Assembly (NCBI GenBank): GCA_947044405.1
Contig: CAMRHE010000157.1
Location: 1,448,501 to 1,512,500, forward strand
From: Leptodactylus fallax
Lineage: Eukaryota; Chordata; Amphibia; Anura; Leptodactylidae
Direction of reading: 5' to 3'
DNA: 64,000 nt
In this document: positions 34,670 to 47,100 of the stretch, piece by piece
Layout: each line of letters opens with the position of its first letter
How positions within the stretch are numbered: the first letter of the stretch is position 1
Notes under the pieces: model-generated
The model's database searches: none
The model's input: the letters and a program-made list of their open reading frames with translations, nothing else
What the model was told of the DNA's origin: nothing
Position numbers and translations under genes: made by a program

Positions 34670-35062
34670 AGAGGATCTTTCAGCACCTCCAACAACTCTA
34701 GCTCTTTACATCTGTTAATAGGTGCTGCTCCACTGGTTTGGGCACAATTGGAATCTTTTTCTCTAGCCCCCACCTTTCCTGAGAAATTAATGCTGTTAGT
34801 ACAGAGACTAAATAGCATATTAGGCACTGACTCTGTCAGGCAGAAGCAGACACAGGATGTGATTCTGAGCTCTGAATCACACCCCTTGACTGACACTGCC
34901 CTTCTGACATTACAGAGCTTAAATGGCACATCAGACAGCAAAACTAACTGCTTGTTGCTTGGGAATGGTGGACGCTAGAGAGAATTCCAGCTGCACTGGA
35001 ATCTGTGGAGTGACACCTATTAACATATGCTAAGAATTGGTGGAGTTGGTGTAAGGTCCTCT
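34670..35062. mobile_element. TTAA-flanked element with AGAGGATC ends
   Basis: TTAA at 34666-34669 and 35063-35066. Left AGAGGATCTTTCAGCACCTC, right GGTGTAAGGTCCTCT. 393 bp. Internal sequence (GGAATCTTTTTCTCTAGCCC, GATTCTGAGCTCTGAATCAC) is shared with the element at 46974, so they are one family. The short frames here are repeat artefacts. Confidence 0.75.
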
Positions 35063-35289
35063 TTAAGCCCAGTTGCAATTAGTCTGGAAAATACAATCCA
35101 TATATCTGTAAAATTTCCCAGACCACACTCAGGAGACCTGGATTGGCAGTATCATGATGCTGTGAGTCACTTTATCACTACATAACTACTGCCTCATACT
35201 ATAATCCTGATTGGATAGCAGTCTTGTTGTTTTAATCCACTTATAAAACCGCTGAGTTTTTTTGTTTTTTTTTGTTTCCGCTATTGCTG

Positions 35290-35330
35290 TGATACTAGCG
35301 CTCCCCCCCCCCCCCCCCCCGATATGCTAA
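35290..35330. repeat. poly(C) tract
   Basis: About 18 C in a row near 35304-35321, an unusual mononucleotide run in this AT-rich region. Confidence 0.85.
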
Positions 35331-35920
35331 TGAGTTGTTCAGTACAACATGGGAGACAGTTTGTACTATAAGAGCAAAGTTATCTGTCTCCATGCAATGA
35401 CAGACTCAAACACCAAATTGTTACACCTGGATCTGTCTAACAGTGATGGCCCATGTTGCACCTAACAGCTCGTCTAGGTAGGTTGGTGAAGTCCTGGGAA
35501 TACTCCTCTTAAGATGTAAAGCTCATCTGTCCTGGGTAAGTCCCTTTCAGCAGCTACTAGCCAAAGAGGAAGCTCTTGAGCAGCAGTTTGTAGTGTTATC
35601 TGAATGTATGCTTGACAGATGCCTTTGCTATGGAATAGCGTCGAACACTATGATTCCATCCAGCAAAAGGCAAACCAGGCCCAACTGAAGCCAAATGCTC
35701 ACCTGGCCTCTCTTTATCTGGTGTCTGTGGGTTATCTTTAATGTAAGTGTGCCCAGGTGTTTGGAACTTCCATACAAGTGAAGAAAGATGGCCACACAGC
35801 CGTCACCACCTCTACACACTGACTGCATCACCAGATGAGTGATAGGATCTGCTATTAAGTAGCTGAAAGTCCTGAGTATTCTCACCATACAAATGTATGT
35901 AATGAAGATACACCTATAAA

Positions 35921-36212
35921 GAGGACCTTTCACATCCTCAGATGTACAGTATTATATACCGCTATAAAGCAGAGTGTGCTGAATTCAGAGCACTGTGGAC
36001 TTTCTGTCTATGGAAGAATATTTCAGATGGGGTGTTCCTCACAATCCAGTGATGATGCTAGGCTATAAGACCCACCCTTCTGATAGTGGGGGAGATGTCA
36101 GTGCAGTTAATGTTGGTACCACTATCTCCAGGATAGTGGGAAAGGTGACATCGCCTTGTCTGCTTTCTGGCAGTATATAATACCGCACAGCTGAGGACAT
36201 GAAAGGTCCTCT
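35921..36212. mobile_element. TTAA-type element with AGAGGACCTTTCA ends
   Basis: Left ATAAAGAGGACCTTTCACATC, right GACATGAAAGGTCCTCT followed by TTAA at 36213-36216; on the left the target has decayed to ATAA. Inside, TATTATATACCGCTATAAAGC is mirrored by CTGGCAGTATATAATACCG. Half copies are at 22949 and 30605. Confidence 0.6.
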
Positions 36213-36229
36213 TTAAACACTCTTGTAGA

Positions 36230-36930
36230 GGATATATATAACCCTTATGTGTGACAGTGTTTTTGAAAACATAACTAAGCACAACTTCATTTATTGTAAA
36301 ATGTACTGACTTACTACAACAATGTAAACAATGAATATATAAGATCAAGAATCTTTAATTGTAGATGCCACAAAACATACTAGTTCAGAATGTAATAGTA
36401 CTATATAAAGGCCTATTGAGTGGTGATGTCTGATTTGGCAGATAACCCATGTTACTAGGTTCTTTTATAGAGTACCCCACAACTATAAAACTTTTCAGAA
36501 ATGAGTAGTACAGGTCCATATAAAGCTTAGTAATCTCACAGATGCTTTGTTCCATATCATTCAAAATTTAGTACTAATATTGAACTCTCAGGGACAACTG
36601 GAAAAGACTTACAACTGCTTAGATCGGCTAAAGTTGACAACTAAGCCTTTTTTGACTCTGTGCAGTAAGATAATGTTCTACCACTGTACAGAGTCAGACA
36701 ATAAATTGAGCTGTCAGCAGAGCTGCTGCATGTGATGCTGGATATGGATACAATTGCTACTTAGACATTAATCTGAAGGAAAGGTGGATGAAACTTAAGA
36801 AATTTCTTATATTCGCCTATAGTATTCAGTTATGAAAAGTTTAATAATTTGAGGTGCATTGTATACTTTTTTTTTTTTGTGTTCTCCCAAGGACAATTGA
36901 TAACATGACTGCAAATGTACTTAATTGGAT
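36230..36930. other. stretch without a recognised gene
   Basis: AT-rich intergenic DNA between the two genes. No exon or defined transposon end recognised. Confidence 0.35.
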
Positions 36931-36934
36931 TGTT

Positions 36935-37425
36935 TGGTTTCAGACAAATGTTAGAATCTATATAAAAAAAAAAAAAAAAAAAAAGGTTTTTATCTGCTGG
37001 AAGTAAGTAGAATGAAAACTGAGGAATTGATACAAAAAGCATATTAGAAAAATTGTATAACTTTTCATTATACAAACTAACATTTGGCTCAATATTAGTC
37101 TAAAATTTGACAACTCCTTAAAGGCTAAAGCCACAAGTTGCAGAAATACTGTGTATAGGAGTTATGTTTTACAGTACCAGCAAAGAATCAGATTTTGGTC
37201 ATTCTGATCCATACTTTGCAGAAAAAGCTGCAATTTTTTATTTATTTTTTTTGGGTGGGGGGGTGGGAGAAATGCAGCATGTTAGTTGCAGAAGTGTGAG
37301 TTATGTTATAGAGTTAATAGGAGAAGGAAAAATGCAGAAGCAAAAACACTGGGGAAAAAACAATGTTTTTACTTTTTTCCTTTTTCTTCTCTGCAGCATT
37401 TTGCCACATGGGGCCTTTACCTAAA
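36935..37425. repeat. degraded TTAA-element half and a GGCTAAAGCC hairpin
   Basis: 36935-37120 matches the right half of the element at 32266 (ACTGAGGAATTGATAC, TATACAAACTAACATTTG), interrupted by an A run at about 36962-36984. 37122-37425 starts AAGGCTAAAGCCACAAG and ends GCCACATGGGGCCTTTACC, the GGCTAAGGC family. Confidence 0.5.
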
Positions 37426-37963
37426 ATTTTTCGATTAAAACAAAGTCAAAGAAATGCATGGGTATGGCCTTTTACGTGCTCTTTGCTACATGTACTGCCT
37501 GACCCACTCTAGTAGTGACCATGCAGGCAGCACTGTAGATGAATTCTTCTTTGTGTTCTAGGATTAGGCTCTTGGTATTCTTCTTAGTCTTCCCCAGTAG
37601 ATCATTACAGCCCACATTAGTTCATTTCTACTTTACATGGTCCCCCAGTTGCTTGTTTCTGCCTTACATTTAATCAGTCTTAAATCTTTTGCATTTCACC
37701 TGGTCACCATTAAAAGCTGACATCTTATTTGTACATATTATAACCTTGCTTCCTCCTTAAGGCTGTAGCTGTGATGCACTTGTGATGCGTCAAGGCATTT
37801 TACTACAGTATCAGACAGTAGTTTGATGGCACTTTGTTTCCATGAGCTCCTTGCTTTGCTAAGAAGTAGCTTTACATCAAGGTTTGTTTTTGGTTTTTTT
37901 GCGCTCAGACCCGCTGTGCTAGTCTTGGGGTACAGATCAAATGTCTCTTGGGAGTAAGTCTGG

Positions 37964-38071
37964 CTAAGTTGGTGTATTCTTCTCATATTCCAGAATCAGG
38001 TGCTTGATGTGAGACAGTTTATGGTGCAAGTATTCACAACGTGTCTTCTCTTCCCTGTAGCCAGGATATGT
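37964..38071 (-). CDS. ELL3: ELL last coding exon
   Basis: Starts in phase 0 with Thr-Tyr-Pro-Gly-Tyr after a CAG acceptor, and runs through CEYLHHKLSHIKHLILEYE to TAG at 37966-37964. This is the C-terminal helix of the occludin/ELL domain. The true polyadenylation site further left was not identified. Confidence 0.92.
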   Translation of the reverse strand, partial: TYPGYREEKTRCEYLHHKLSHIKHLILEYEKNTPT

Positions 38072-38156
38072 CTGGGTGAAAAGAGACAATGTATATATAA
38101 ATCCAGTTCTTCAGGTACCTCTGAGATGCAAAATTTTACTATCCATAAAATTACTG

Positions 38157-38191
<35 letters not shown>

Positions 38192-41100
38192 TTGTAACAA
38201 TTAAAAAAAAAATGTAGGTGTGGACAAAAATGGTTAAAACAAAAAAAAATACATGAAGAATGAAGCAAATGAAAATAAGAATCCAGCTACCTTCTCCCAA
38301 CTTCTGTTTAGCCACAGGAGAAGGGATAACTATGCTTGTTGAGACCTCTCCATTACTAAGAGTGACTGTGGTGAGGAGGAGCTGACCATAGCTCCATTTA
38401 AAACTGGCACTACTGTCCTAGTGTGTTCCACCTTTGTTTTACACAGTTACTGTTCAGGATTTCCATTGAGCTTTTTTCAATAGAAGCCTAAAGCTTGGTT
38501 CACATCTGCGCACGGGTTTCCGTTTGGGGGGGATCCGCTTGGGGACCCCCCCCCCCCAACAGAAACCTAATCAGCATTAAAAAAAAAAAGTGGTTACCTT
38601 AGGAAACCCGTGGACCCCATAGACTATAATGGGGTCTGCCTGAAAAGGGCGAGAGGGGAACAGAATCCACATACGGAGAGCCAACGCAGATGTGAACCGA
38701 GCCTCAGCTATACATTTAGCCAGAGTTGCATCCATCATTTTACATACATATATATGTATATAATATCAGATTGGCATGGGTCCAGGACCTGGCATCCCCA
38801 TGAATAAACAGATATCAATAATTTTAGCCTGGAAAACCCCTTAGGAAAGATCCCAGAGCATATGCTTGACTTCAAGCCTCTGGATCTGTTTGACATATAC
38901 AGTACACATCCCAATTCTGTCCTGTAATAAATGGTGTACACACAATCCCCTTGTAAAATTAGCTATTTGGCTTAATAAAATTGTGGCTAGAAATATTTAC
39001 TGACTCTTAGACTGAAGCTTTTTCATTAGGCCACACAGTAGAACACTAATGCACTGCACTTTAAAGATGCCAACTCTTTGGTTGCTCTGGGCAGTGGTTT
39101 AGTTTTTTTATGAATTAGTTTTTTTTATTTATTATTATTATAAAGGAACCAATCTGTATCCTCACCTTTTTGAACTTTTTGTATTCTGACAAAATCTTAT
39201 TTTCAACCATCTAAAAGAAAAAGTAATGACATTTCAGAGCGGTCATCTATGAACAGATACATAAAAATAGCATTCAGCTGATAGAAGCAATTTAGTTATA
39301 ATCCAATGAAATGTCAGCATACTATGCTAAGAGAATCTGTCAACATTGTATAGATACACCCCCACAGTGCAATATGAATGACAATCTTATGACAGGTCAG
39401 ATCACTACCTTGTCTGCTATAAAGGCCACATATCCAAAATGCTAATCTCCAAGTTTTCTCTTTTATATGGACTAAATTCTGCAAGGTTCTGAAATTAGAT
39501 CCCACGGTACTCATGTGACTACAGCTCTGGGTTCTAATACATGGAGATTTTAGGATTAGTATAAAATATAGAATACAATGTTTGTTAGAGTGCTTTCATA
39601 CATGATGCTTTAGGCTAAGGCCCCACATAGCAGACTGCAGTAAAAAAAAAAGAAAAGCGAGGTGTGAAAAACTGCATCACTTTTCACAGAAAAACCGCCG
39701 GGATTTCTGTAGGTATAATTGACATGCTGCGATTTCCAAAACGGCAACGATTAATTCCAGTTTATTTCTCATTTCTGAAGGGAGTGATACACTATGTACC
39801 TGGATGTAGTGATACCTGCACACCATTTTGGGACTACAGGGGATGTCACTAATAAGTAGGTGACACACTGATTAATTCTAGGCTATTTCTCATTACTAAA
39901 GAGAGTGATACACTGGGGCAGATAAAATAAAGCTATCAAGTTAGACCAGACAATCTTAACCCCTTCCTGCTGCAGGCATTTTATAGTTTTTCACTCCCTT
40001 TACTCTCTTCCAAGAGCCATAACTTTTATCTTTCTGTTTAACCCCTTTGAGGAAAAAAATTTTATGCAAAGTTATATATAGAGCGTCTTTTTTTTTTTTT
40101 TTTTTTTTTTGTGGGGCCAGATGTACTTTTTAGATATACTATTTTGGGGAATATCTGTATCTTTGATTGCTTTTTATTTTATATTTTAAACAATGGCAAT
40201 TTTGATTTATTTTCCCTGCAATTGGAGTGAGCTCCGATCACTGGTATTACTACTGGGTCTTTGCTTTCCCAGTAGCTATGGTGGCCGCTCGTATTTAAGC
40301 ACTTGACTTTTGCCGTATTGGTACAGCGGATGTCGGGAAGGGGTTAAACTGCACCAGATTTTCACTCACTTATTAGTGATGGTCTCTGAATTGAGTACAA
40401 TTATAACTACATTTGGTACATAATGTGTCACCATTCTTATAACTTTGGTCCTATTACTAGCCGGTGCAAAATACAGTGCATATAATATTATTTAGGATAG
40501 TATATCAATATTGCTTTCTCTAAGGGTTCTCACAGATGAGTGTATTACTGCTGTATAACGGCATCCTTTTACCTGACATACTGATCTGAACTCAATCCAT
40601 CACAGGTCCATATGATGCTGATAACTCAGGTCTTTAGACCCTCAGTTAGGGCAAAATTTACAGTCATCTGAATTTGATGCTTGAAAAGTAAATAAAAATA
40701 TATTTTTGGCTATTATGTAAGATTGACATCTCCCCATTTGGAGTGAGACTGAAGGTAACCATGAATAAAAAAAAAAAATCGGACCTATTTATGGAATATA
40801 TTACATTCTCACCTTGTGCTCTACCGTTCCTTGCTGATATTTCTTCATTTTAGAGCCAAGGTGCATGAACCTCTCCAGCACTTTACCAATCTTGGCATGC
40901 AGCTCCAGATATTCTGTGTAGTCAGAGGCAAACTCATCTTCATACAGTTTCCGCTGATCTTGAGATGTAATTGTGGTGTATTTACTGCATGTTATAAAAG
41001 AGAGGAAAATCAGCCTATTGAATATAGTTACCAATTAATCTTTCCACTTTAATACTTAGATTTTATTCCTCCTGATTGTTATGCGTAACAATGGTCATGC

Positions 41101-44100
41101 TAGTATATATTATCCTAACCAACCACTAGGTGGAAACATTGTCCTAAAACCTGTGCAGCAGTTTGCACTGGGGGAGGTCCTGTCAATCAGCACTTTGGCT
41201 GTGTGTAGGAAGCAATCTCCAATTATATAGTATTACATATATACTAAAATAAGAATTTCTGAAACTTCAAGCCTGCAGCTGTATTTGTTTTATTAACTGG
41301 GCAGATCTGGTACACAGTCTCATTTCATAGTATGCACAGCCACCCCATTTCTATGCTAACACATGTCAAGACTAATAAAAGAATGCACAAATACACACAC
41401 ACATTTAAGCCTAGACTACAAATACAGTTTCCAGAACACAAATGTTTATTGTTAAGGATATACAAGCACTGCCTCAATTCACACAAGTTTGGACAATGCC
41501 ATTCCCATTAGAATAAGAATACAAGTAGCCCTGTGTGTTATTCATGGCAGAAAATCTACTGTGACTCGATAATTATTATATAAAACGCTGTAAACGATGT
41601 TTAGAGCCATAGGCACTGAGCTTATCCCATGAGTGTCAATGCTATGCAAAGGAAACACAGGAAAAACACATGCATAATAATATACTAGCTGCAATACAAA
41701 TGATTCCCCCCATGAAAATATAGTTTGTATTGTGGGACATAATACTCTAGTATTTATTTTCCTTCAACCAAAATTTCCCTGATAAATTGATCTGAATGTA
41801 GAGGTACAGGTGCATCTCAATAAATTAGAATATCTTTGAAACGTTTATTTCTTTCAGTAATTACATTTTAAAAAAGTGACCTCCTATATTTTCTAGATTC
41901 TTTACACACAGAGTGTTCTATTTCAAGTGTTTTATTTCTGTAAATGTTGATTATGGATTACAGGTAATGAAAACCCAAATCTAAGAAAATTAGAATATTG
42001 TAAAAAAGTTCAGTATTGTAAATTCAGTGTGTCACCTGCCAAGGTTTCCTAAGCCTTTAAATGGTCCCTCAGTCTGGTTCAGTAGGACACACAGTCATGG
42101 AAGACGCTGATTATGGATTGTATTACTGAATTACTGAAATGAATGAACGCTTCAAAGATATTCTAATTTATTGAGATACACCTGTACATGTCCAACTAAA
42201 GAGATGCCATTATATTAGGTATACAAAGCAGCTCTCCCCAAGTAAGGAGGAAAACTGTCTCTGTCATCAACTAGAATTAGCTATGCTCTAAATCAATGTC
42301 CGACTCATTATCAGGTTTAACAACATTACTAAATTCACATTCACACGACCGGGCTTCAGCCATGTGTTGTCTAGATTTACAGACCTGTACCTTCTGACTG
42401 CAGAGGGGACTCTAGTAGTGTAGTTATCTATGCTGCTAGAAGTACCTGCTCCCCCAGTGACATACTGTCCTGTACTATAATCAGTAGTAAGGCAGCTACT
42501 CCTAGCAGCATAGATAACTACACTGCTAGGAGTCCCCTCTCCCAGCACAATGTACAGGCCGGTAAATAGAGCCAACACATGGACCGAGGTCCACAGCTGA
42601 AACTCTGTTGTTAAATTCGACCTAAGGCTGACCATACGTATCTGATTGCAGACGGCCATCATGCTGCCATATGGGTGATGATAATATTGCTCGTATGAAT
42701 GATCCCACCATTGACATTAACAACTAAATTGCTCAAGGGGGCAGTTTATTTACTTAGACAAACAAAAAAGTTGGCTGATGATCAACCAATATGTCAAACA
42801 AGCAGAAAAAACAAGTTAGCTGATCTGCTTTTGACAGCCTAAAGTCTACCAATGGTTGGTCACAAACAAACATTTGTAGCATTTACATAGCCGATCATTG
42901 CCTGAAATCAGCCATTTCGACCAATAAAAATCTAATGTGTGTGGTCAACTTTAAGATACAAGCCAAACCAGAATCATCTCTTTGAGAATTCCCATTCTCT
43001 TTTTCATATGGAGAAGACTCTGGTATACATTATATCCTTACTTCTATTGCAAGGCCTGACAAAGGGTCAGACAGTACAACCTTGCATATCTTTTTTTCTT
43101 TTTTTTTTTTCCTCAGGGACCATTGCCTGAAAAACTCTACTTTAACTTGGCCTTACTCCAGCTTGGCAGTCTTCCTAAGGAGAACCATTATCCACAAGAT
43201 CCAGTCTATTAGGGCTTGTTCACATAGGGCTCCACATTTCCTTACATCAAAAAAACTTATCGGTGGAGACACAGCAGTTGTCTTTTTTAGGTTTGTTACT
43301 GCTGAAGTCTATGGGTAATATAGGGGCACGCCTATACTGGAAGTATCTGTATGACTTAGTGAATCATATTTATATGGGACTGCACACTAGAGAACAGTAC
43401 ACAAGGACACCCTATGTTTTCTGTCTAAGGCCAGGGGCACACAAGCCGAAATGCCAGCTCCTCACCCTCTGTGAAGTACAGTACAAGTGTAGTGGATTGG
43501 ATTTCATAAAATCCTATCTACACACTACAGAAAAACCCACAGCATGTCCATTTTAGAATCACATCTGATTGTTGTGTTGAAAACCAGCCAATTTCAGCTG
43601 GCTATTGAGCTGACATCCCACACTGGACTGGTCCCATATGGCTTTAGCATAAGGCCTCCCTGGCAATAAGTATTAAAGTGGGCCTGTGGACTGGTGCGGT
43701 GCTGTTTTTGAAAGAAATCAACCACGTTTTTCTAATCCTGCACAATAGATTGACATAGGAATCATTGAATTCTCTTCAAATGTGCTCTTGGTATGAAATT
43801 AAAATAAAAAACACCAATCTGATATAGATGAGTTATCCTACTAAATTTACCTGTGGAAGACCAGACCTACTAATGTACTATTACTGGCTTCTATACATAT
43901 TTATAGTATACGACAGTGCCCTATTTGTACATTTCTTTAGCATGGAAGGAGTTAAACTTCTCTGACTGTCTCTAGTGCCAAGAGACCTATCTACTTATAC
44001 CTACTGTATTTAACCTTGAAAATTACTTCTGTCACCAGCCAAGGGGGTCTCTTAGCAAGGTTAATGAAGACAATCGGCAAGGGACATCTTGCACACTGTA

Positions 44101-47100
44101 TGGTGTCTTTAACCACCTGAACATTGTTTTGTAGGTTTTTTGTGGATACAGTGCTGGAAATGAGGGTATTGTATATTTGTAAGAATTACAGAATCACGTG
44201 AATGCTTGGAAATATTTATTACATTGTAAATTTTACTTCACCTTTATCCCATGCATTGTGCTGCACAATTGTGCATTTGGTCATTGCATGCACTGTGTGG
44301 ATGAATAATACCACATCTGATCTGTATACTATTTTATGGAAGGTGATTGCTGGGTAGGAAAATACCCTTTAACATGTAACAAATTTAGTAACAATGGATT
44401 TTTAAGAGAACATTTGTAGTTCTTCCTATTAATGATTCATGCAGAATTACCATAGTGGGAAGCGTGCTATGTTGTATATGAGCCAAAGAGACAGTCTAAC
44501 TATGATGAGTCTGCATGTACCTATCACAATGTACCTTAAAATTGTGACAAATTGCAATGAAAATAATAAAACACTAGTACATCTTGCTTCATGATAAATG
44601 AAGGCACTAGATTATATTACTGGATAGCCCTTATGTCATATTATGTAAGTGCCCTTCATAGAGATGCTGTTCCTGTGCGCCCCAGATCTTAACACTATTT
44701 ATGGGCGTTTACCACCACTAAAATCTCTTCTAAACCACTTATATGCTGTTGTTGGGGTGGCTAGTAGTATAGTGAACATACCTTTTTTGTGTCCAATTGA
44801 CATCATGTTGCCGAGAAAAATCGACCTTTAATCTGTATGTAAATGAGATGTTTGATGTACCCGAGGTGTGCCCATGTCAAGCGCCTGTTTTCAACTGTGG
44901 TCACTACACACCAAAACCTGTCAATCTTTATGTTAGGAGTGGTGCTGGGTGACAACCACAGGCGAAAATGGGTGATCTCGATGCACCAAGCAGCTGATAT
45001 GCATAAAGATAAAAAATAAATTTTCTCAGCAGCAATTTGATGCCAAAAAAGGTGTGTTCACTATGTCACTTAAAACCTCAGCCGTAGCCGCTGCCAAAAG
45101 AATGCTCTTTGTATTAGCAAACGTTCATTTTGCAATTTCCACAATACGCGACGGGGCCACTTCCCATTCAAAGTGAATGGCAGCCATAGTAGAGTAGGAA
45201 GCACAATGATGTAACCATGCTGGACATATCTCTCTATACAAATATACGCTTCATTCATATACAGTAGCATATATCATTTTCTGGCTTTATGTATGGGTGT
45301 TGTTGGTCAAGATTAACTTTTGTGTTGATTACAGGTATTTGTGATGTAAATCTCCTCTATAAGAAATAGGATTCTTATACTTCATATTGTAAAATCAGGC
45401 TAAGATACATTATATAGTAATTACATTATTAATGCACTGTACCTGAAATAGTCAGCCACTTCTTCAGAGGATGGCATGGACTCTGACAGCTCTTCTTTTT
45501 CTAGGGGTAAAAATCAGGTTACTGACTGACAGTACAGCAAAAATATTGTAAATATATGTTTAATCAAGTTTTATTGAATTTGAAATAAAACAAAACAAAT
45601 ACAAACTGTAAAACGCAAGAAAGTGCGTAAACAATGTCACTACCCAGTGCATATGTAAGCCATCAGGTCCGAGGACAGGCTTGTCAAGGGTAGAACATGT
45701 ATGAAAAAAACAAGGAGTTAAAAATAAAGGTAAAAGATAGCAAAACAAGAACCTGCCCATGGCTCCCAAGTCAACAAGAAACAAGGAGACCTAAAAGAAC
45801 CAGGATAAAAGGGAGAAGGGAAAGGAGGTAGGACCAGTGGAAAGTAGAGTAGAACACGACAGGGAGAACAAAGACACAAGGGGGAACAGACAATAAAGGA
45901 AGAGACATGAAGAGGGGGGAGAGCCTGGGGGGAAGGCAAAGAATGCCACGGCAGTAGAGGGGGGTCTTCCGAGACCAGGAGAGTTTAAGAGAAGAGATTG
46001 GTAAACTCCAAAGATTCCTGGAACACTACCCACGGCTGCCAGAGGGCGTCGAACAGAGGAGTCTGTGGAATCCCCCACAACGAAAACCTCCATCCTCCTG
46101 ATGAGAAGGAACTCTTGAAGCCACTCCATCAAAGAGGGGGTAGTAGCGCTTCACCAATGCCGAGGAATAACCATCCTCATGACGTAGGATGCCTCCTTTA
46201 ACCTTGGATATCTTACCCGGGATGAGGGAGAGTAGAGCCAGTTGAGGAGAGGGAGCCACGGGCCACAGACTTTTTTGTATAGAGAGAACACGGAGGACCA
46301 AAAGGTCTGGATCTCCCTGCAATCCCACCAAATGTGGAAAAGAGAGTTCACAGTGGAACCACAGAGCCAACAAGTATCAGAGACAGTAAGATAAATCTTG
46401 TGAAGGGGGTCAGAGCACTGGTACCAGGGGTTCAGGATTTTAAATTTTTTCTGGGCACTGCAAGGTAGCGACAATTTATGAGCAAACAGCAGGAGAGAGA
46501 CACAAATCAAGGTCTGCTTCCCAAAGTCTGGTGTAGGGGGGAGACCCGAGGTTGCAGATGTCAGCAGCATGTTATAGAGGAGTGAGAGGGCACGTGTTGG
46601 GGCCCAGGTCTGAAGGAGAGTACTCTCCAGGGCAGTGGGAGTAGAAGAGAGCAAGGACAGCAAGGAGAACTTATGGATAAAGGCAGTTAACATTTTGCAT
46701 TTATACTGATATATATATATCACCCTTGCCCTATAGCTGCCATTACTAGTAACCCGTCTAAACACCTTGAAGTTCAGAGGTGACCCATGAGCCAATAAAC
46801 AAGCATTCCCAATATCTATGTCACACTTACATGGATCCAGGAAGTTGAGATATACATTTTTGGAGGGGTCTTTTTATTGTAGATCTGTTACTATATAGAT
46901 GTCTTGGCTGTGTCATAGAAGTAACACTGTGCCCATGGGTGATTTATCTTGATATTAACTTAGGTTCTCTTAAAGAGGAACTTTTACCACTTTTGCCTAG
47001 TCCAGTTCATTGCATCATTTAATAGGCGTTGCTTCACTGATCCTGGTACAGTTGGAATTTTTCTCTAGCCCCTCCGTTCCAGAGTAATCAATGCTGTTAG

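Noticed and set aside
39314..39514. - strand frame as the missing ELL microexon
   Set aside because: Sequence does not resemble the occludin/ELL domain; the 45-nt exon at 39166-39210 fits both sequence and phase.
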